The translations under genes and the position numbers were made by a program. This document shows positions 51,005 to 59,569 of a stretch of DNA of 64,000 nucleotides, piece after piece (position 1 is the stretch's first letter; the number at the start of each line of letters is the position of its first letter). Location of the stretch: the NCBI GenBank assembly GCA_039986595.1, contig JBDWQJ010000004.1, positions 620,001 through 684,000 of the forward strand. The letters are read 5' to 3'. The notes under the pieces were generated by a model. It searched no databases. It saw only the letters and a list, made by a program, of their open reading frames with translations, and had not been told where the DNA came from. This stretch comes from Lentilitoribacter sp039986595. GTDB lineage: Bacteria; Pseudomonadota; Alphaproteobacteria; Rhizobiales; Rhizobiaceae.

Positions 51005-51607
51005 TTAAAGAACGTCTCGATCTTTTAGGTCCTTGGCAAATTGCTCTGGTGATGTGAACAACAAACCATCAATCCTCAGCGCAATAGCAGCCTCAACATT
51101 TTCCATTGTGTCGTCGATGAAAATACAGTCTTCTGGTTTGAGCTGGTTGCGCTCAAGCAGAAGCTGATAAATTTTAGGATTAGGTTTAATTATCTTATGT
51201 TCGCCCGACACAATTGTGTCGATAAAACTGTTTCCCAAATAAGGAAACATCTCACAAGCAACTGGCCATTTTTCATGGGAAAAATTGGTGATCGCATAAA
51301 GCGGAATATTCTTTGCCTTTAACTGGTTGAGTATATCAACTGTTCCCGCAATTGGTCCTGGAACAGTTTCAGACCATCTGTGATTAAATGCTTCAAAAAT
51401 CGACGCATATTGCGGAAATTTTGTGCTTTGATTTCGAACACCTTCTTGAAAGCTTAAGCCACGATCAAGCTCTAGGTTCCAGTTGAAGAAATCCACTTCT
51501 TTGAGGAAGGTTTCAACCGCATCATGATTATTGAAGTGTTTTAAGAAAAAGGGGCGCACATCCCACTGAATGAGAACCTTGCCAACGTCAAAGATGATAT
51601 TTTTCAT
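51005..51607 (-). CDS. HAD-superfamily phosphatase, YihX-like
   Basis: A 200-residue hydrolase with the HAD motifs: MKNIIFDVGKVLIQWD (nucleophile Asp7; the residue at +2 is Gly, as in YihX-type members), ITNF (motif II), KPNPKIYQLLL (motif III lysine) and CIFIDDTMENVEAA (motif IV). The insert between motif I and II is helical (C1 cap). E. coli YihX acts on alpha-D-glucose 1-phosphate, but the substrate here is unknown. It is convergent with dnaE2, separated by 2 nt, so transcripts may overlap. Confidence 0.88.
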   Translation of the reverse strand: MKNIIFDVGKVLIQWDVRPFFLKHFNNHDAVETFLKEVDFFNWNLELDRGLSFQEGVRNQSTKFPQYASIFEAFNHRWSETVPGPIAGTVDILNQLKAKNIPLYAITNFSHEKWPVACEMFPYLGNSFIDTIVSGEHKIIKPNPKIYQLLLERNQLKPEDCIFIDDTMENVEAAIALRIDGLLFTSPEQFAKDLKDRDVL

Positions 51608-51880
51608 GAAAGACCAGAAAACTAGAGAAGACAGAATTATGTATTTATCAATTTCATGTGTCAGTTACAAAACAATTTCGAAGAAATTCATGATCACAAG
51701 CAAAATATACTGGCGACGATTGAAACAATGGTATATCAATTTCGCTCTTCTACAGGTCTGTAGCACAAGTTCCTATTGACAAGATGCTACGTATTTATGA
51801 TGCTGAGAAATACTTTGTACGGAGTTGGTAAAAATGTGCCTTGATCTAATTAAAACTCATAATATAGGGCATGAGTATAT
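51608..51880 (+). promoter_or_regulatory. Intergenic region with probable promoter for the amino-acid ABC operon
   Basis: 273 nt with no supported gene. A TTGACA at 51776-51781 resembles a -35 element; TATGAT at 51796-51801 is a possible -10 but the 14-bp spacing is short. No clear operator. Immediately before the first gene, GGGCATGAGTATAT offers a weak ribosome site. Confidence 0.3.
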
Positions 51881-52654
51881 ATGAGCGATGCTGATTACAG
51901 CTTGATCGCTGAAAACATTCATAAAAGTTTTGGAAGATTGGACGTGCTTAAAGGGATTTCGCTGCACGCTAAGCTGGGTGATGTCGTTTCTATCATTGGC
52001 AGCTCAGGCTCAGGCAAAAGTACATTTTTGCGCTGTGTAAATTTTTTAGAAATGCCAGATCAGGGACGTGTTGTTTTAGATGGCGAAGAAGTCATCATCC
52101 GAAAAGATAAAAACAACAAAACACTCGGCGTTGATGAGAAACAAATTCAAAGATTGCGCAGCCAACTCGGCATGGTGTTTCAAGGGTTTAATTTATGGTC
52201 ACATATGACTGTCTTGCAAAACCTGATTGAGGGACCAATTCAGGTTTTAAAAGTTGATAAAGACGAAGCCGAAGCGCGCGCGATGGATTATCTTGGCAAA
52301 GTGGGCATTGCTGACAAAGCAAATTCTTATGCAAGTCAGTTATCTGGTGGGCAGCAACAACGTGTGGCGATTGCACGGGCACTCGCGATGGAACCTAAAG
52401 CTTTGTTGTTTGATGAGCCAACATCCGCGCTTGATCCAGAATTGGTGGGTGAGGTTTTGCAAGTTATGCAGGGTTTGGCAGAAGAAGGCCGAACCATGAT
52501 TGTGGTTACTCACGAAATGGGTTTTGCCAGAGATGTGAGCAATAAAGTATTATTTCTTCATCAGGGAATGATTGAAGAACAGGGATCACCTGAAGAGGTG
52601 TTTAATAATCCGAAATCTGAGCGCTGTCGGGAGTTTTTGGCAAGTTCATATTAG
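51881..52654 (+). CDS. Polar amino-acid ABC transporter, ATP-binding protein
   Basis: A 257-residue ATPase of the HisP/GlnQ/OccP type. Walker A is GSSGSGKS (40-47), the Q-loop MVFQGFNLWSHMTVLQN, the signature LSGGQQQRVAIARALAMEP and Walker B ALLFDEPTSALDPE, followed by the switch His in VVTHEMGF. FLRCVNFLEMPDQG is characteristic of the polar amino-acid class. It is the first gene of a four-gene operon, ahead of the binding protein and two permeases. The cargo is probably arginine, ornithine, histidine or an opine-like compound; the sequence does not decide. Confidence 0.93.
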   Translation: MSDADYSLIAENIHKSFGRLDVLKGISLHAKLGDVVSIIGSSGSGKSTFLRCVNFLEMPDQGRVVLDGEEVIIRKDKNNKTLGVDEKQIQRLRSQLGMVFQGFNLWSHMTVLQNLIEGPIQVLKVDKDEAEARAMDYLGKVGIADKANSYASQLSGGQQQRVAIARALAMEPKALLFDEPTSALDPELVGEVLQVMQGLAEEGRTMIVVTHEMGFARDVSNKVLFLHQGMIEEQGSPEEVFNNPKSERCREFLASSY

Positions 52655-52677
52655 CGGGATAATAATAGGAGAAAAAC

Positions 52678-53415
52678 ATGAAATTGATTAAACTTTTGGG
52701 TGGGGTTGCACTAGCAGCTGCATTTACAACATCTGCAATGGCTGACGGTCATGCTGTGCGTTTAGGTACAGAAGGTGCATATGCACCTTATAACTTCATC
52801 AACGATGCTGGTGAAGTTGACGGTTTTGAACGCGAAGTTGGCGATGAGCTATGTAAGCGTGCAAAACTTGATTGTACTTGGGTCACAAACGAATGGGATA
52901 GCATTATTCCAAACCTGGTTTCTGGCAACTATGATGCTATTATCGCAGGTATGTCGATCACGGCAGAACGTGATGAGGTTATTGACTTCACACAGGAGTA
53001 TTTCCCACCGGATCCATCAACATATGTTGCTGCAGCTGGTGCGAGTATGGACGCAACGAAAGGTAATGTTGCAGCTCAAACAGCAACAATTCAGGCTTCT
53101 TACGTTTCAGATAGTGGTGCGACACTTGTTGAATTTTCAACACCAGATGAAGTTGTTGCAGCTGTGAAAAATGGTGAAGTTGATGCAGCTCTTGCTGATG
53201 ATGCTTTTTGGCAAGATATTGTAAAAGCTTCCAATGGTGAGCTTGTTTTTGTTGGTGAGCCAATTGCAATTGGCGGCGGTATCGGCATGGGTGTTCGCGA
53301 GTCTGATACTGAGCTTAAAGACAAGCTAGATGCGGCAATTGCTGAAATCAAGGCAGACGGTACATTGTCGACAATGATCGCCAAGTGGTTTGATGGCCGC
53401 ATGGTCAAATACTAA
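52678..53415 (+). CDS. Polar amino-acid ABC transporter, periplasmic binding protein
   Basis: A 245-residue protein with a signal peptide (MKLIKLLGGVALAAAFTTSAMA, cleaved before DGH), so it is periplasmic. It is an SBP_bac_3 member: RLGTEGAYAPYNFINDAGEVDGFEREVGDELC carries the ligand site (cited by ends), with WDSIIPNLVSGNYDAIIAGMSITAERDEVIDFTQ and the closing lobe VDAALADDAFW. The acidic GEVDGFE portion and Asp near the hinge fit a basic amino acid as ligand. GGAGAAAA is upstream of its ATG. A hairpin follows the gene. Confidence 0.93.
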   Translation: MKLIKLLGGVALAAAFTTSAMADGHAVRLGTEGAYAPYNFINDAGEVDGFEREVGDELCKRAKLDCTWVTNEWDSIIPNLVSGNYDAIIAGMSITAERDEVIDFTQEYFPPDPSTYVAAAGASMDATKGNVAAQTATIQASYVSDSGATLVEFSTPDEVVAAVKNGEVDAALADDAFWQDIVKASNGELVFVGEPIAIGGGIGMGVRESDTELKDKLDAAIAEIKADGTLSTMIAKWFDGRMVKY

Positions 53416-53426
53416 ACAACAAAATT

Positions 53427-53455
53427 ATAGGCCGCTATTTTAGCGGCCTATTTTT
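53427..53455 (+). terminator. Strong hairpin between binding-protein and permease genes
   Basis: ATAGGCCGCTA (53427-53437) pairs perfectly with TAGCGGCCTAT (53441-53451), then a T-run to 53455, 20 nt before the permease start. As an internal partial terminator or 3' stabiliser it would keep the binding protein in excess over the permeases, a known pattern in such operons. Confidence 0.85.
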
Positions 53456-53474
53456 ATAAAGATGGCTCGCCTTC

Positions 53475-54338
53475 ATGTTTGAATATTGCGCAGATCCAAA
53501 AGTTCTTGAGGGTTTTTCCTGGTGGTCATGTTATTTGACAACCGGAAAGCATATGAATTTTTACACCAGCTTTCTTGTGGTCTTTGCGCTGTTAGCTATT
53601 TGCGTTCCGTTCATTTTATTATTTGGATTCACTGGCGCGTTGGCTCGGCGCTCTCGTATCGCGCCATTCCGCTGGTTTGGCCTTGCCTATACGTCGATGG
53701 TCCGCGGTATCCCCGATATCATATTTTTCCTGTTTGTCCCGATTGCACTTGATCAGGGAATTGAATATCTCAGACATCATGCGAAATGTTCTGAATGGAC
53801 AGAACCTATTCGACAAGGCAATGATTTTGTCGTGTGTGCTGCGGCTAAAATGCCGCTTGGACCATCGCCGCAATGGGTACATGAAACCTACGGATTTTTT
53901 CTTGCAGCTTTAGCGTTTGCTATTGTGTTTGGTGCATTTGCGGCCAACACGCTACATGGTGCGTTAGCGGCTGTGCCAAAAAACCAGTTAGAAACTGCGG
54001 CTGCATTTGGCATGTCGCGAAAGCAAACTTTTTGGCGTATTCATTTGCCACAAATGTGGGTCTATGCGCTTCCAGGTTTATCAAATCTCTGGATGATTTT
54101 AATCAAGGCCACACCATTATTATTTTTACTCGGCGTTGAAGATATAGTCTATTGGGCGCGTGAATTGGGCGGTTCCAAAACCGAACGCTTTGCATATCCG
54201 CATGGGGATTGGCGTTTGGGTTATTTCCTTGTGCTGCTGGTATTTTATTTATTGTTATCTTGGGTAAGCGAAAAAGTGTTTGCACGTTTGAACTTTAGGG
54301 TTTCAAAAGGTCAAGCAATGATTGGAGATCAGGTATGA
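53475..54338 (+). CDS. Polar amino-acid ABC transporter permease 1 (HisQ/OccQ-like)
   Basis: A 287-residue inner-membrane subunit. The EAA loop lies in TLHGALAAVPKNQLETAAAFGMSRKQTFWRIHLPQMW, centred on EAAxxGMS-like residues. Hydrophobic segments are at about 27-52, 71-95, 131-157, 195-215 and 240-260. VRGIPDIIFFLFVP is the conserved region before the second segment. A 25-residue periplasmic insert (EYLRHHAKCSEWTEPIRQGN) after the third segment is long for the family. It overlaps the next permease by 4 nt (ATGA). Confidence 0.92.
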   Translation: MFEYCADPKVLEGFSWWSCYLTTGKHMNFYTSFLVVFALLAICVPFILLFGFTGALARRSRIAPFRWFGLAYTSMVRGIPDIIFFLFVPIALDQGIEYLRHHAKCSEWTEPIRQGNDFVVCAAAKMPLGPSPQWVHETYGFFLAALAFAIVFGAFAANTLHGALAAVPKNQLETAAAFGMSRKQTFWRIHLPQMWVYALPGLSNLWMILIKATPLLFLLGVEDIVYWARELGGSKTERFAYPHGDWRLGYFLVLLVFYLLLSWVSEKVFARLNFRVSKGQAMIGDQV

Positions 54339-55138
54339 GTTGTATGCAGACCATCTCTGATTACGGGTTGCGCGCACTTGGCCTTGGCGAGCGCGCATTG
54401 CCAAGAGCAGATATCACACTATGCGAGCAGGTTGTTCTGATTGGATCAGGTTTAATTTGGAACATCTACTTTGCAGTCATTGCGCTGTGTTTTGGTTTCT
54501 TTCTCGCCTCATCAGTTGCTTTTGCGCGAAATAGTTCAAATCCACTTGTTTGGCGACCGGCTGCATTTTTCATTTTCGTCATTCGCGGCTCACCGCTATT
54601 TATCCAATTCTTCTTACTGTATGAAGCGTTTGTTCTATTGCCGAAAATTGGAATAGACATCAATTTGATATTTGTTGAAATTACGGTCGAAACGCGTTGG
54701 TTGACGCGCGCATGGCTTGGCGCGACGATTGTACTATTTTTAAACACCACAGCTTATACCGCGCAGATTTTTTATGGTGCTTTGCGCTCTGTTCCTAAAG
54801 GGGAAATAGAAGCTGGCAAAGCCATTGGCATGACAACAAAGCAGATTAATAAGCGCATCATTTGGCCGACAATGTTGCGATTATCTTGGGCGTCATACAC
54901 AAATGAAGCGATATTCTTACTTCATGCGACAGCGCTTGTGTTTTTCTCAAGTTTCCCAGCATGGCGCCAACAAGGTGATGCGTTGTATTTTGCAAGTTAC
55001 TTTGCCGATAAAACGTTCAATCCGTTTGTGCCCTATCCAATTATTGCTGGTTATTTTATCGCGCTGACGCTGATTGTAATCATTATATTTGGGTGGTTTA
55101 ATCGTCGATTAAACAGGCACATTAGCAAAAATCATTAG
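54335..55138 (+). CDS. Polar amino-acid ABC transporter permease 2 (HisM/OccM-like)
   Basis: A 267-residue inner-membrane subunit that pairs with the preceding permease. The EAA region is GALRSVPKGEIEAGKAIGMTTKQINKRI, with the conserved FVIRGSPLFIQFFLLYE motif upstream. About five hydrophobic segments are visible. Translation starts in the ATGA overlap with permease 1, so the two are coupled. Together the operon gives one ATPase, one binding protein and two permeases, a complete importer. It is convergent with the hydrolase gene 8 nt downstream. Confidence 0.92.
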   Translation: MSCMQTISDYGLRALGLGERALPRADITLCEQVVLIGSGLIWNIYFAVIALCFGFFLASSVAFARNSSNPLVWRPAAFFIFVIRGSPLFIQFFLLYEAFVLLPKIGIDINLIFVEITVETRWLTRAWLGATIVLFLNTTAYTAQIFYGALRSVPKGEIEAGKAIGMTTKQINKRIIWPTMLRLSWASYTNEAIFLLHATALVFFSSFPAWRQQGDALYFASYFADKTFNPFVPYPIIAGYFIALTLIVIIIFGWFNRRLNRHISKNH

Positions 55139-55146
55139 TTTCAAAA

Positions 55147-55833
55147 CTAGACGACTTTACAATCGATGCTCCCTACGCCTTCAACAAATCCTTGTATTAG
55201 ATCACCGCGTTGAACCGGTCCAACGCCTGCAGGTGTTCCCGTCATAATGATGTCGCCGGCAGCCAATTCAAAAAGACCAGATAGATAGGAAATTGTTTCT
55301 TCGACGTTCCAGATCATCTGTTCAATTTTTCCCGATTGTTTGCGTTCGCCATTGATATCAAGCCAGATTTCGCCAGTTTCAATATGACCGCAAGTGTCAA
55401 CCGGGATGATATTGGTGCAAGGCGCAGAATGCTCAAAAGCTTTGCCAATTTCCCATGGGCGGCCGAGCTTTTTCATCTCACCTTGTAGATCGCGCCGTGT
55501 CATATCAATGCCAACCGCATATCCAAAAATACAGGATTTTGCTTCCTCCAATGATAGATCAATTCCACCTTTTTTAAGCCCTACGACCAATTCAATCTCG
55601 TGATGAACATCTTTGGTTTTCGCTGGATATGGAAAATCTGCATTGTCTAGCAGCAGGTTATTCGGGTTTTTTTGGAAAAAGAACGGTGGATCTCGATCAG
55701 GATCATGGCCCATCTCACGCGCATGTTCAGCATAGTTTCGGCCAACGCAATAGACACGTCGAACCGGAAATGCCTGATCAGAACCTTCAATTGGAATAAA
55801 GCTTTGCGGAGCTGGGTTGAAAATATAATCCAT
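55147..55833 (-). CDS. Fumarylacetoacetase-family hydrolase
   Basis: A 228-residue FAH-superfamily enzyme, close in type to fumarylpyruvate hydrolases and acylpyruvases. YCVGRNYAEHAREMGHDPDRD opens the catalytic region; metal ligands are the glutamates of HHEIELVVGL and the Asp in AVGIDMTRRDLQ; GKAFEHSAP and IIMTGTPAGVGPV are standard. It probably cleaves a C-C bond in a 2,4-dioxo acid or related compound, or decarboxylates an oxaloacetate-like one. It follows the DUF4387 gene by 80 nt, at the end of the transporter-catabolism unit. Confidence 0.9.
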   Translation of the reverse strand: MDYIFNPAPQSFIPIEGSDQAFPVRRVYCVGRNYAEHAREMGHDPDRDPPFFFQKNPNNLLLDNADFPYPAKTKDVHHEIELVVGLKKGGIDLSLEEAKSCIFGYAVGIDMTRRDLQGEMKKLGRPWEIGKAFEHSAPCTNIIPVDTCGHIETGEIWLDINGERKQSGKIEQMIWNVEETISYLSGLFELAAGDIIMTGTPAGVGPVQRGDLIQGFVEGVGSIDCKVV

Positions 55834-55913
55834 AAGTGTTTGCGATCCTTGTTTTTAGTCTTCGTGCCATAGCATCAATTGCCAGACACGAAAACAATCA
55901 AGTCAAAGATTGG

Positions 55914-56213
55914 CTAAATTTCCATCTCGCCAATGATCGCAGCCCAGCTCGCACCATGCATATCTCGGTCTCGGATAGAGCCTTGAATTTGCGGACGCGG
56001 CAGACTGATCTTCAACACATTAAGAGATGCAATTTCAAACCGTTTGAGCTCAGTTTCATCAACATCAAGTATATTGGCAATATAGATATTGGATAGATTT
56101 TCACACACATCTTGGAAGACGGTTTTCTCACCGCAAAAAATATCAATCGTCAGCCAAAAAGGTCCCGCGTTCTTTGATCGAACCTTTTCAGCTTTATCTC
56201 TAAGACGTGCCAT
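55914..56213 (-). CDS. DUF4387 protein
   Basis: A 99-residue protein of the DUF4387 family, recognisable by RSKNAGPFWLTIDIFC near the N-terminus and SLPRPQIQGSIRDRDMHGAS at the C-terminus. The family almost always sits beside AtuA/DUF1446 genes, or is fused to them, as here; its role is unknown. It overlaps the AtuA-like gene by 14 nt and so is translationally coupled to it, suggesting that the two products act as a complex. Confidence 0.87.
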   Translation of the reverse strand: MARLRDKAEKVRSKNAGPFWLTIDIFCGEKTVFQDVCENLSNIYIANILDVDETELKRFEIASLNVLKISLPRPQIQGSIRDRDMHGASWAAIIGEMEI

Positions 56214-57567
56214 TTTTCACCTCAATAACATCAAGCGAAAATGCATCCATGGGATGATCTAGTTGTAAGACATGGTTTAATCCAAATTCATAAACCGGCC
56301 CGACATCAATCTCAGCCGGAGAGAACGGAAATGCAAATGTCGGCACTTCTTCTTCCTTGGTTAGTGGATGATGCAACAAATAAGGATTGAGAATTTTGGC
56401 AATCTCTTTTGCCAGAGCCGCAGTTTGAGCAGTGACAATGCCCATCACGCCAATTTCAGATGCGGCAACTGGGTTTTTATCAATGGATCCAAGCGTTGCG
56501 TTTTTTCCGATCAATCGCAGTTCGATATCAAAATCATCTTTTGTGAGATCCAAACGATCCAACACTTTAGCTGAACAAAGCTCGCTGATATCAGATGTCC
56601 ATTGATCGATATGATCGACGTAATGGCTGTCGCGGACGAGTGCCATAATCATCACTTGATAACCTGTGATGCGTGAGCCCTCGAGCTTAACTGTGTAGTT
56701 ATCAGATGGCACCCATTTTGCACCCTCAACGCGCACGGATTTTTGGTCGATGGCTGAATAGTTGGCCTCAGTTACATCCAAATGCCCACCTGGCTCATAT
56801 AAAATGAACGGATTTGAATTCTCGTAAAGCATGTGTGCAGATACTGTGTGAGGTGTCGCCTTTGCATTATCTGCCATTGGGGTAACAGTGAAACCTTCGT
56901 GATCAAAGTCAACCAGAATGACACCTGATTGCGGATTGGTTGCACAAAGTGCGCCGCATTCTGCAATCTTAGCTCCATGCCAAGCTGCTCCGGTGTGGCA
57001 ATTATTTTGTATGGGAAGCGCTGCGATAATGGCGGTATCTGTTGTGCGCCCAGCAATGATAATATCAGCGCCTGTATTTAAAGCTTCAGTGATCTGTTCA
57101 ACACCTGCGAGCGCGACGATATTCTCAAAAGTCTCAATATCATTTTCATGCAGCTTAGGTGCGTGTTCTAAAGGAGAAATTTTATCTGATTTAAACGCGG
57201 TTTTGATGTCGGATTTGTCCTGCGAGGATTTGAGCACTGCGATTTTGACATTCTGTCCCAATTCATCCGCGATTTCCTTTGTAATGTCGACAAGCCAATC
57301 AACAGCACTATCTGCACCACATGTTCCCGCCGTGCCAATGACAAGCGGAACGCCAGCTTCTGCGCGGGCTTCCATCAAACCTTTCCATTCAATTTTGGTC
57401 GAGCTTCTTGAATATTTTGAGATCCCGCACCCTAAATATGAGGGTCCGGAATCCGTTGAACCACCATCAATCGCGATAATGTCAGGCTTTGTAGCAATCG
57501 CTCGCTGCAAAGCCTGTTTGTCATAGTTCAGTCCTAATGCACCCGATGGTACAACTACTTTTGTCAT
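56200..57567 (-). CDS. AtuA-like protein (DUF1446)
   Basis: A 455-residue protein of the DUF1446 family, which includes Pseudomonas AtuA from acyclic terpene (citronellol/geraniol) use. No reaction has been firmly shown. Visible pieces are AIDGGSTDSGPSYLGCG near residue 33-49, LVIGTAGTCGADSAVDWL, IIIAGRTTDTAIIAALP and YEPGGHLDVTEANYSAID. No atuB-atuH genes for terpene degradation are present, so a terpene role is unlikely. The gene starts 4 nt after tctA and is co-transcribed with the tripartite transporter, implying that its substrate is the transported acid. Confidence 0.85.
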   Translation of the reverse strand: MTKVVVPSGALGLNYDKQALQRAIATKPDIIAIDGGSTDSGPSYLGCGISKYSRSSTKIEWKGLMEARAEAGVPLVIGTAGTCGADSAVDWLVDITKEIADELGQNVKIAVLKSSQDKSDIKTAFKSDKISPLEHAPKLHENDIETFENIVALAGVEQITEALNTGADIIIAGRTTDTAIIAALPIQNNCHTGAAWHGAKIAECGALCATNPQSGVILVDFDHEGFTVTPMADNAKATPHTVSAHMLYENSNPFILYEPGGHLDVTEANYSAIDQKSVRVEGAKWVPSDNYTVKLEGSRITGYQVMIMALVRDSHYVDHIDQWTSDISELCSAKVLDRLDLTKDDFDIELRLIGKNATLGSIDKNPVAASEIGVMGIVTAQTAALAKEIAKILNPYLLHHPLTKEEEVPTFAFPFSPAEIDVGPVYEFGLNHVLQLDHPMDAFSLDVIEVKNGTS

Positions 57568-57570
57568 TAT

Positions 57571-59076
57571 TTAATCCGTAACGGCTTGAGGTTTTTTTAA
57601 GATATTGCGCAAGAACATTGGCGCAATGAAACCAGCAAATGCTGCAACCCAAAGTCCGATTGCAATCCAACTTGAGAAGAGATAACTCGGATCACCATCA
57701 GATAATGTCATTGCTCTTCGCAACGCATCTTCCATGTTGCCGCCCAGCAAAATACCTAAAATGACAGGCACCGTCGGTACATCAAGTTTGCGAAGAAAAT
57801 AACCTAGAACACCAAATCCGATCATAAGTAATAGATCGAAATAGCTGCCTGAGAGTGAATATATTCCAACGAAGGAAACCATTGTCACGCCTGGCAATAG
57901 AACCCATGCCGGAACAGTTAGGATTTTGACGAAAATCTTCACCATCGGAACATTCATCAAAAGCAAGACGATATTTGCAATTAAAAGCGAAGCGATTAAT
58001 CCCCAAACCACATCTGGGTTTTCGCGGAACAATGTTGGACCGGGTGTAATGTTGAGTGTCATTAATAGCGCAAGCAACACCGCCGTTGTGCCAGAACCTG
58101 GCACCCCAAGCGTGAGCATTGGAACCAATGCGCCACCAGCTGCGGAGTTATTTCCTGCTTCAGGAGCCGCAACGCCTTTTGGTACGCCTGTCCCAAATCC
58201 ACCTTTTTCACCAGCGATAGATTTTTCAGTCATATAGGCCATAAACGAGCCCAATGATGCACCAGCACCTGGAAGCACGCCTGCAACAAAGCCAACAAGA
58301 GACGCACGGAGCATCGTCCATTTTGTCGCCATGATATCTTTCCATGGGATGCGGACTTTATCTAAAACTACGCCGATGGCAGAACCTTTGCCGTGGTTTT
58401 CAATGAAGAAAAAAACTTCAGCAATTGCAAATAGGCCAACGATAGCAACAAGGAAATCGATCCCATCAAATAGGTGTAAATTTCCACCTGTTAGACGCGG
58501 TAGACCCGATGAGCTATCAACGCCGATCATTGCGATACCCAAACCAATGCAGGCTGCGATCGCGCTTTTTGCCTGATTGTTAGACGCCATGCCGCCTAAT
58601 GTACAAAACGCCAAAAGGTAAAGTGCAAAATATTCAGCTGGTCCAAATAAGAAGGCAACGCGTGCAAGGACAGGAGCAAGTAACATAAGGCCGATTGTTG
58701 CCAAAAATGCACCCACAAATGATGCCACCCCTGAGAGCACGAGGGCATCTCCCGCGCGACCTGCTTTGGCCATGGGGTAACCATCCAATGTGGTCATAAG
58801 CGCAGGTTCATCACCTGGAATATTTAACAGAATTGAACTAATGCGGCCGCCATACATGGCGCCATAATAAACCGATGTCATCAATACAAGCGCAGCTGTC
58901 GCATCAAGACCGAGTGTAAATGTGATAGGAATAAGTATCGCAACACCATTTGATGGCCCTAAACCAGGAAGTGCGCCGATAATTGTGCCTAAGAAGCAGC
59001 CAACAATCGCTAGCATAAGAGTGTATGGCGATAGAGCTACAGAGAATCCGAGCGCCAAATTGGAAAGAATATCCAT
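57571..59076 (-). CDS. tctA: Tripartite tricarboxylate transporter, large permease TctA
   Basis: The large membrane subunit of a TTT-type importer, 501 residues, driven by the sodium or proton gradient. GALPGLGPSNGVAILIPITFTLGLDATAALVL (cited by ends) at the N-terminus is the family signature, and the internal repeat PGAGASLGSFMAYMTEKSIAGE with GVAAPEAGNNSAAGGALVPMLTLGVPGSGT is also diagnostic. About ten to twelve hydrophobic segments are present. It follows tctB by 1 nt and precedes the AtuA-like gene by 3 nt. Confidence 0.94.
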   Translation of the reverse strand: MDILSNLALGFSVALSPYTLMLAIVGCFLGTIIGALPGLGPSNGVAILIPITFTLGLDATAALVLMTSVYYGAMYGGRISSILLNIPGDEPALMTTLDGYPMAKAGRAGDALVLSGVASFVGAFLATIGLMLLAPVLARVAFLFGPAEYFALYLLAFCTLGGMASNNQAKSAIAACIGLGIAMIGVDSSSGLPRLTGGNLHLFDGIDFLVAIVGLFAIAEVFFFIENHGKGSAIGVVLDKVRIPWKDIMATKWTMLRASLVGFVAGVLPGAGASLGSFMAYMTEKSIAGEKGGFGTGVPKGVAAPEAGNNSAAGGALVPMLTLGVPGSGTTAVLLALLMTLNITPGPTLFRENPDVVWGLIASLLIANIVLLLMNVPMVKIFVKILTVPAWVLLPGVTMVSFVGIYSLSGSYFDLLLMIGFGVLGYFLRKLDVPTVPVILGILLGGNMEDALRRAMTLSDGDPSYLFSSWIAIGLWVAAFAGFIAPMFLRNILKKPQAVTD

Positions 59077-59077
59077 A

Positions 59078-59569
59078 TTAGTGTCCGCCTACAAATGGAA
59101 TGAGAATAGTCAGCGCGTCCCAAAGGTCAGCAAATGAAGGGATTTTATAAGCCACAATATTGCCAAGTCCTAATGCGTATTTGAACAGCGCAAACAAGAC
59201 CAGTGCCAAACCTAAACCGCTAAGAGCAGCGTTTTTTATATTCGGGGAAATTTGATAGCTGATAATTCCGGCTGCGAACATAGTTGGCAAAATAAATCCC
59301 AATGGCGTAATCATAACGGCATAAATGGATAAAACTGCAACAGCAATAGCCATGTTTATCCATGTTGGCGACTGCGGCCATTCTGGGTTTGGATCTGGTT
59401 TAAAAATAAGAACTAGTGATGAAAGAGCGGCAATTGCGCCGATCAAAAATGGAAAAAGTTTCGGAAGAAACTGACCCGAAAACAGATTTGTCTGAATCTG
59501 AGTGGCAGCCGCGATATACGCGACTGCTGTGATCAGGGTAATCAGACCAAAAATACGGTCTGATGCCAT
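59078..59569 (-). CDS. tctB: Tripartite tricarboxylate transporter, small permease TctB
   Basis: A 163-residue membrane protein with about four hydrophobic segments (residues 7-24, 38-58, 74-100, 112-135). Primary similarity between TctB proteins is low, but size, topology and its place between tctC and tctA fix the assignment. It shares one base with the tctC stop codon (TAATG) and lies 1 nt before tctA, so the three are coupled. Confidence 0.88.
   Translation of the reverse strand: MASDRIFGLITLITAVAYIAAATQIQTNLFSGQFLPKLFPFLIGAIAALSSLVLIFKPDPNPEWPQSPTWINMAIAVAVLSIYAVMITPLGFILPTMFAAGIISYQISPNIKNAALSGLGLALVLFALFKYALGLGNIVAYKIPSFADLWDALTILIPFVGGH

Noticed and set aside
51570..51779. Open frame of 69 codons upstream of the amino-acid ABC operon
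   Set aside because: Overlaps the HAD gene start antisense and has no family features or ribosome site.
56200..57567. Terpene-degradation role for the AtuA-like gene
   Set aside because: None of the other atu genes (carboxylase, acyl-CoA dehydrogenases) is present; the operon partners are a carboxylate transporter and an FAH hydrolase.
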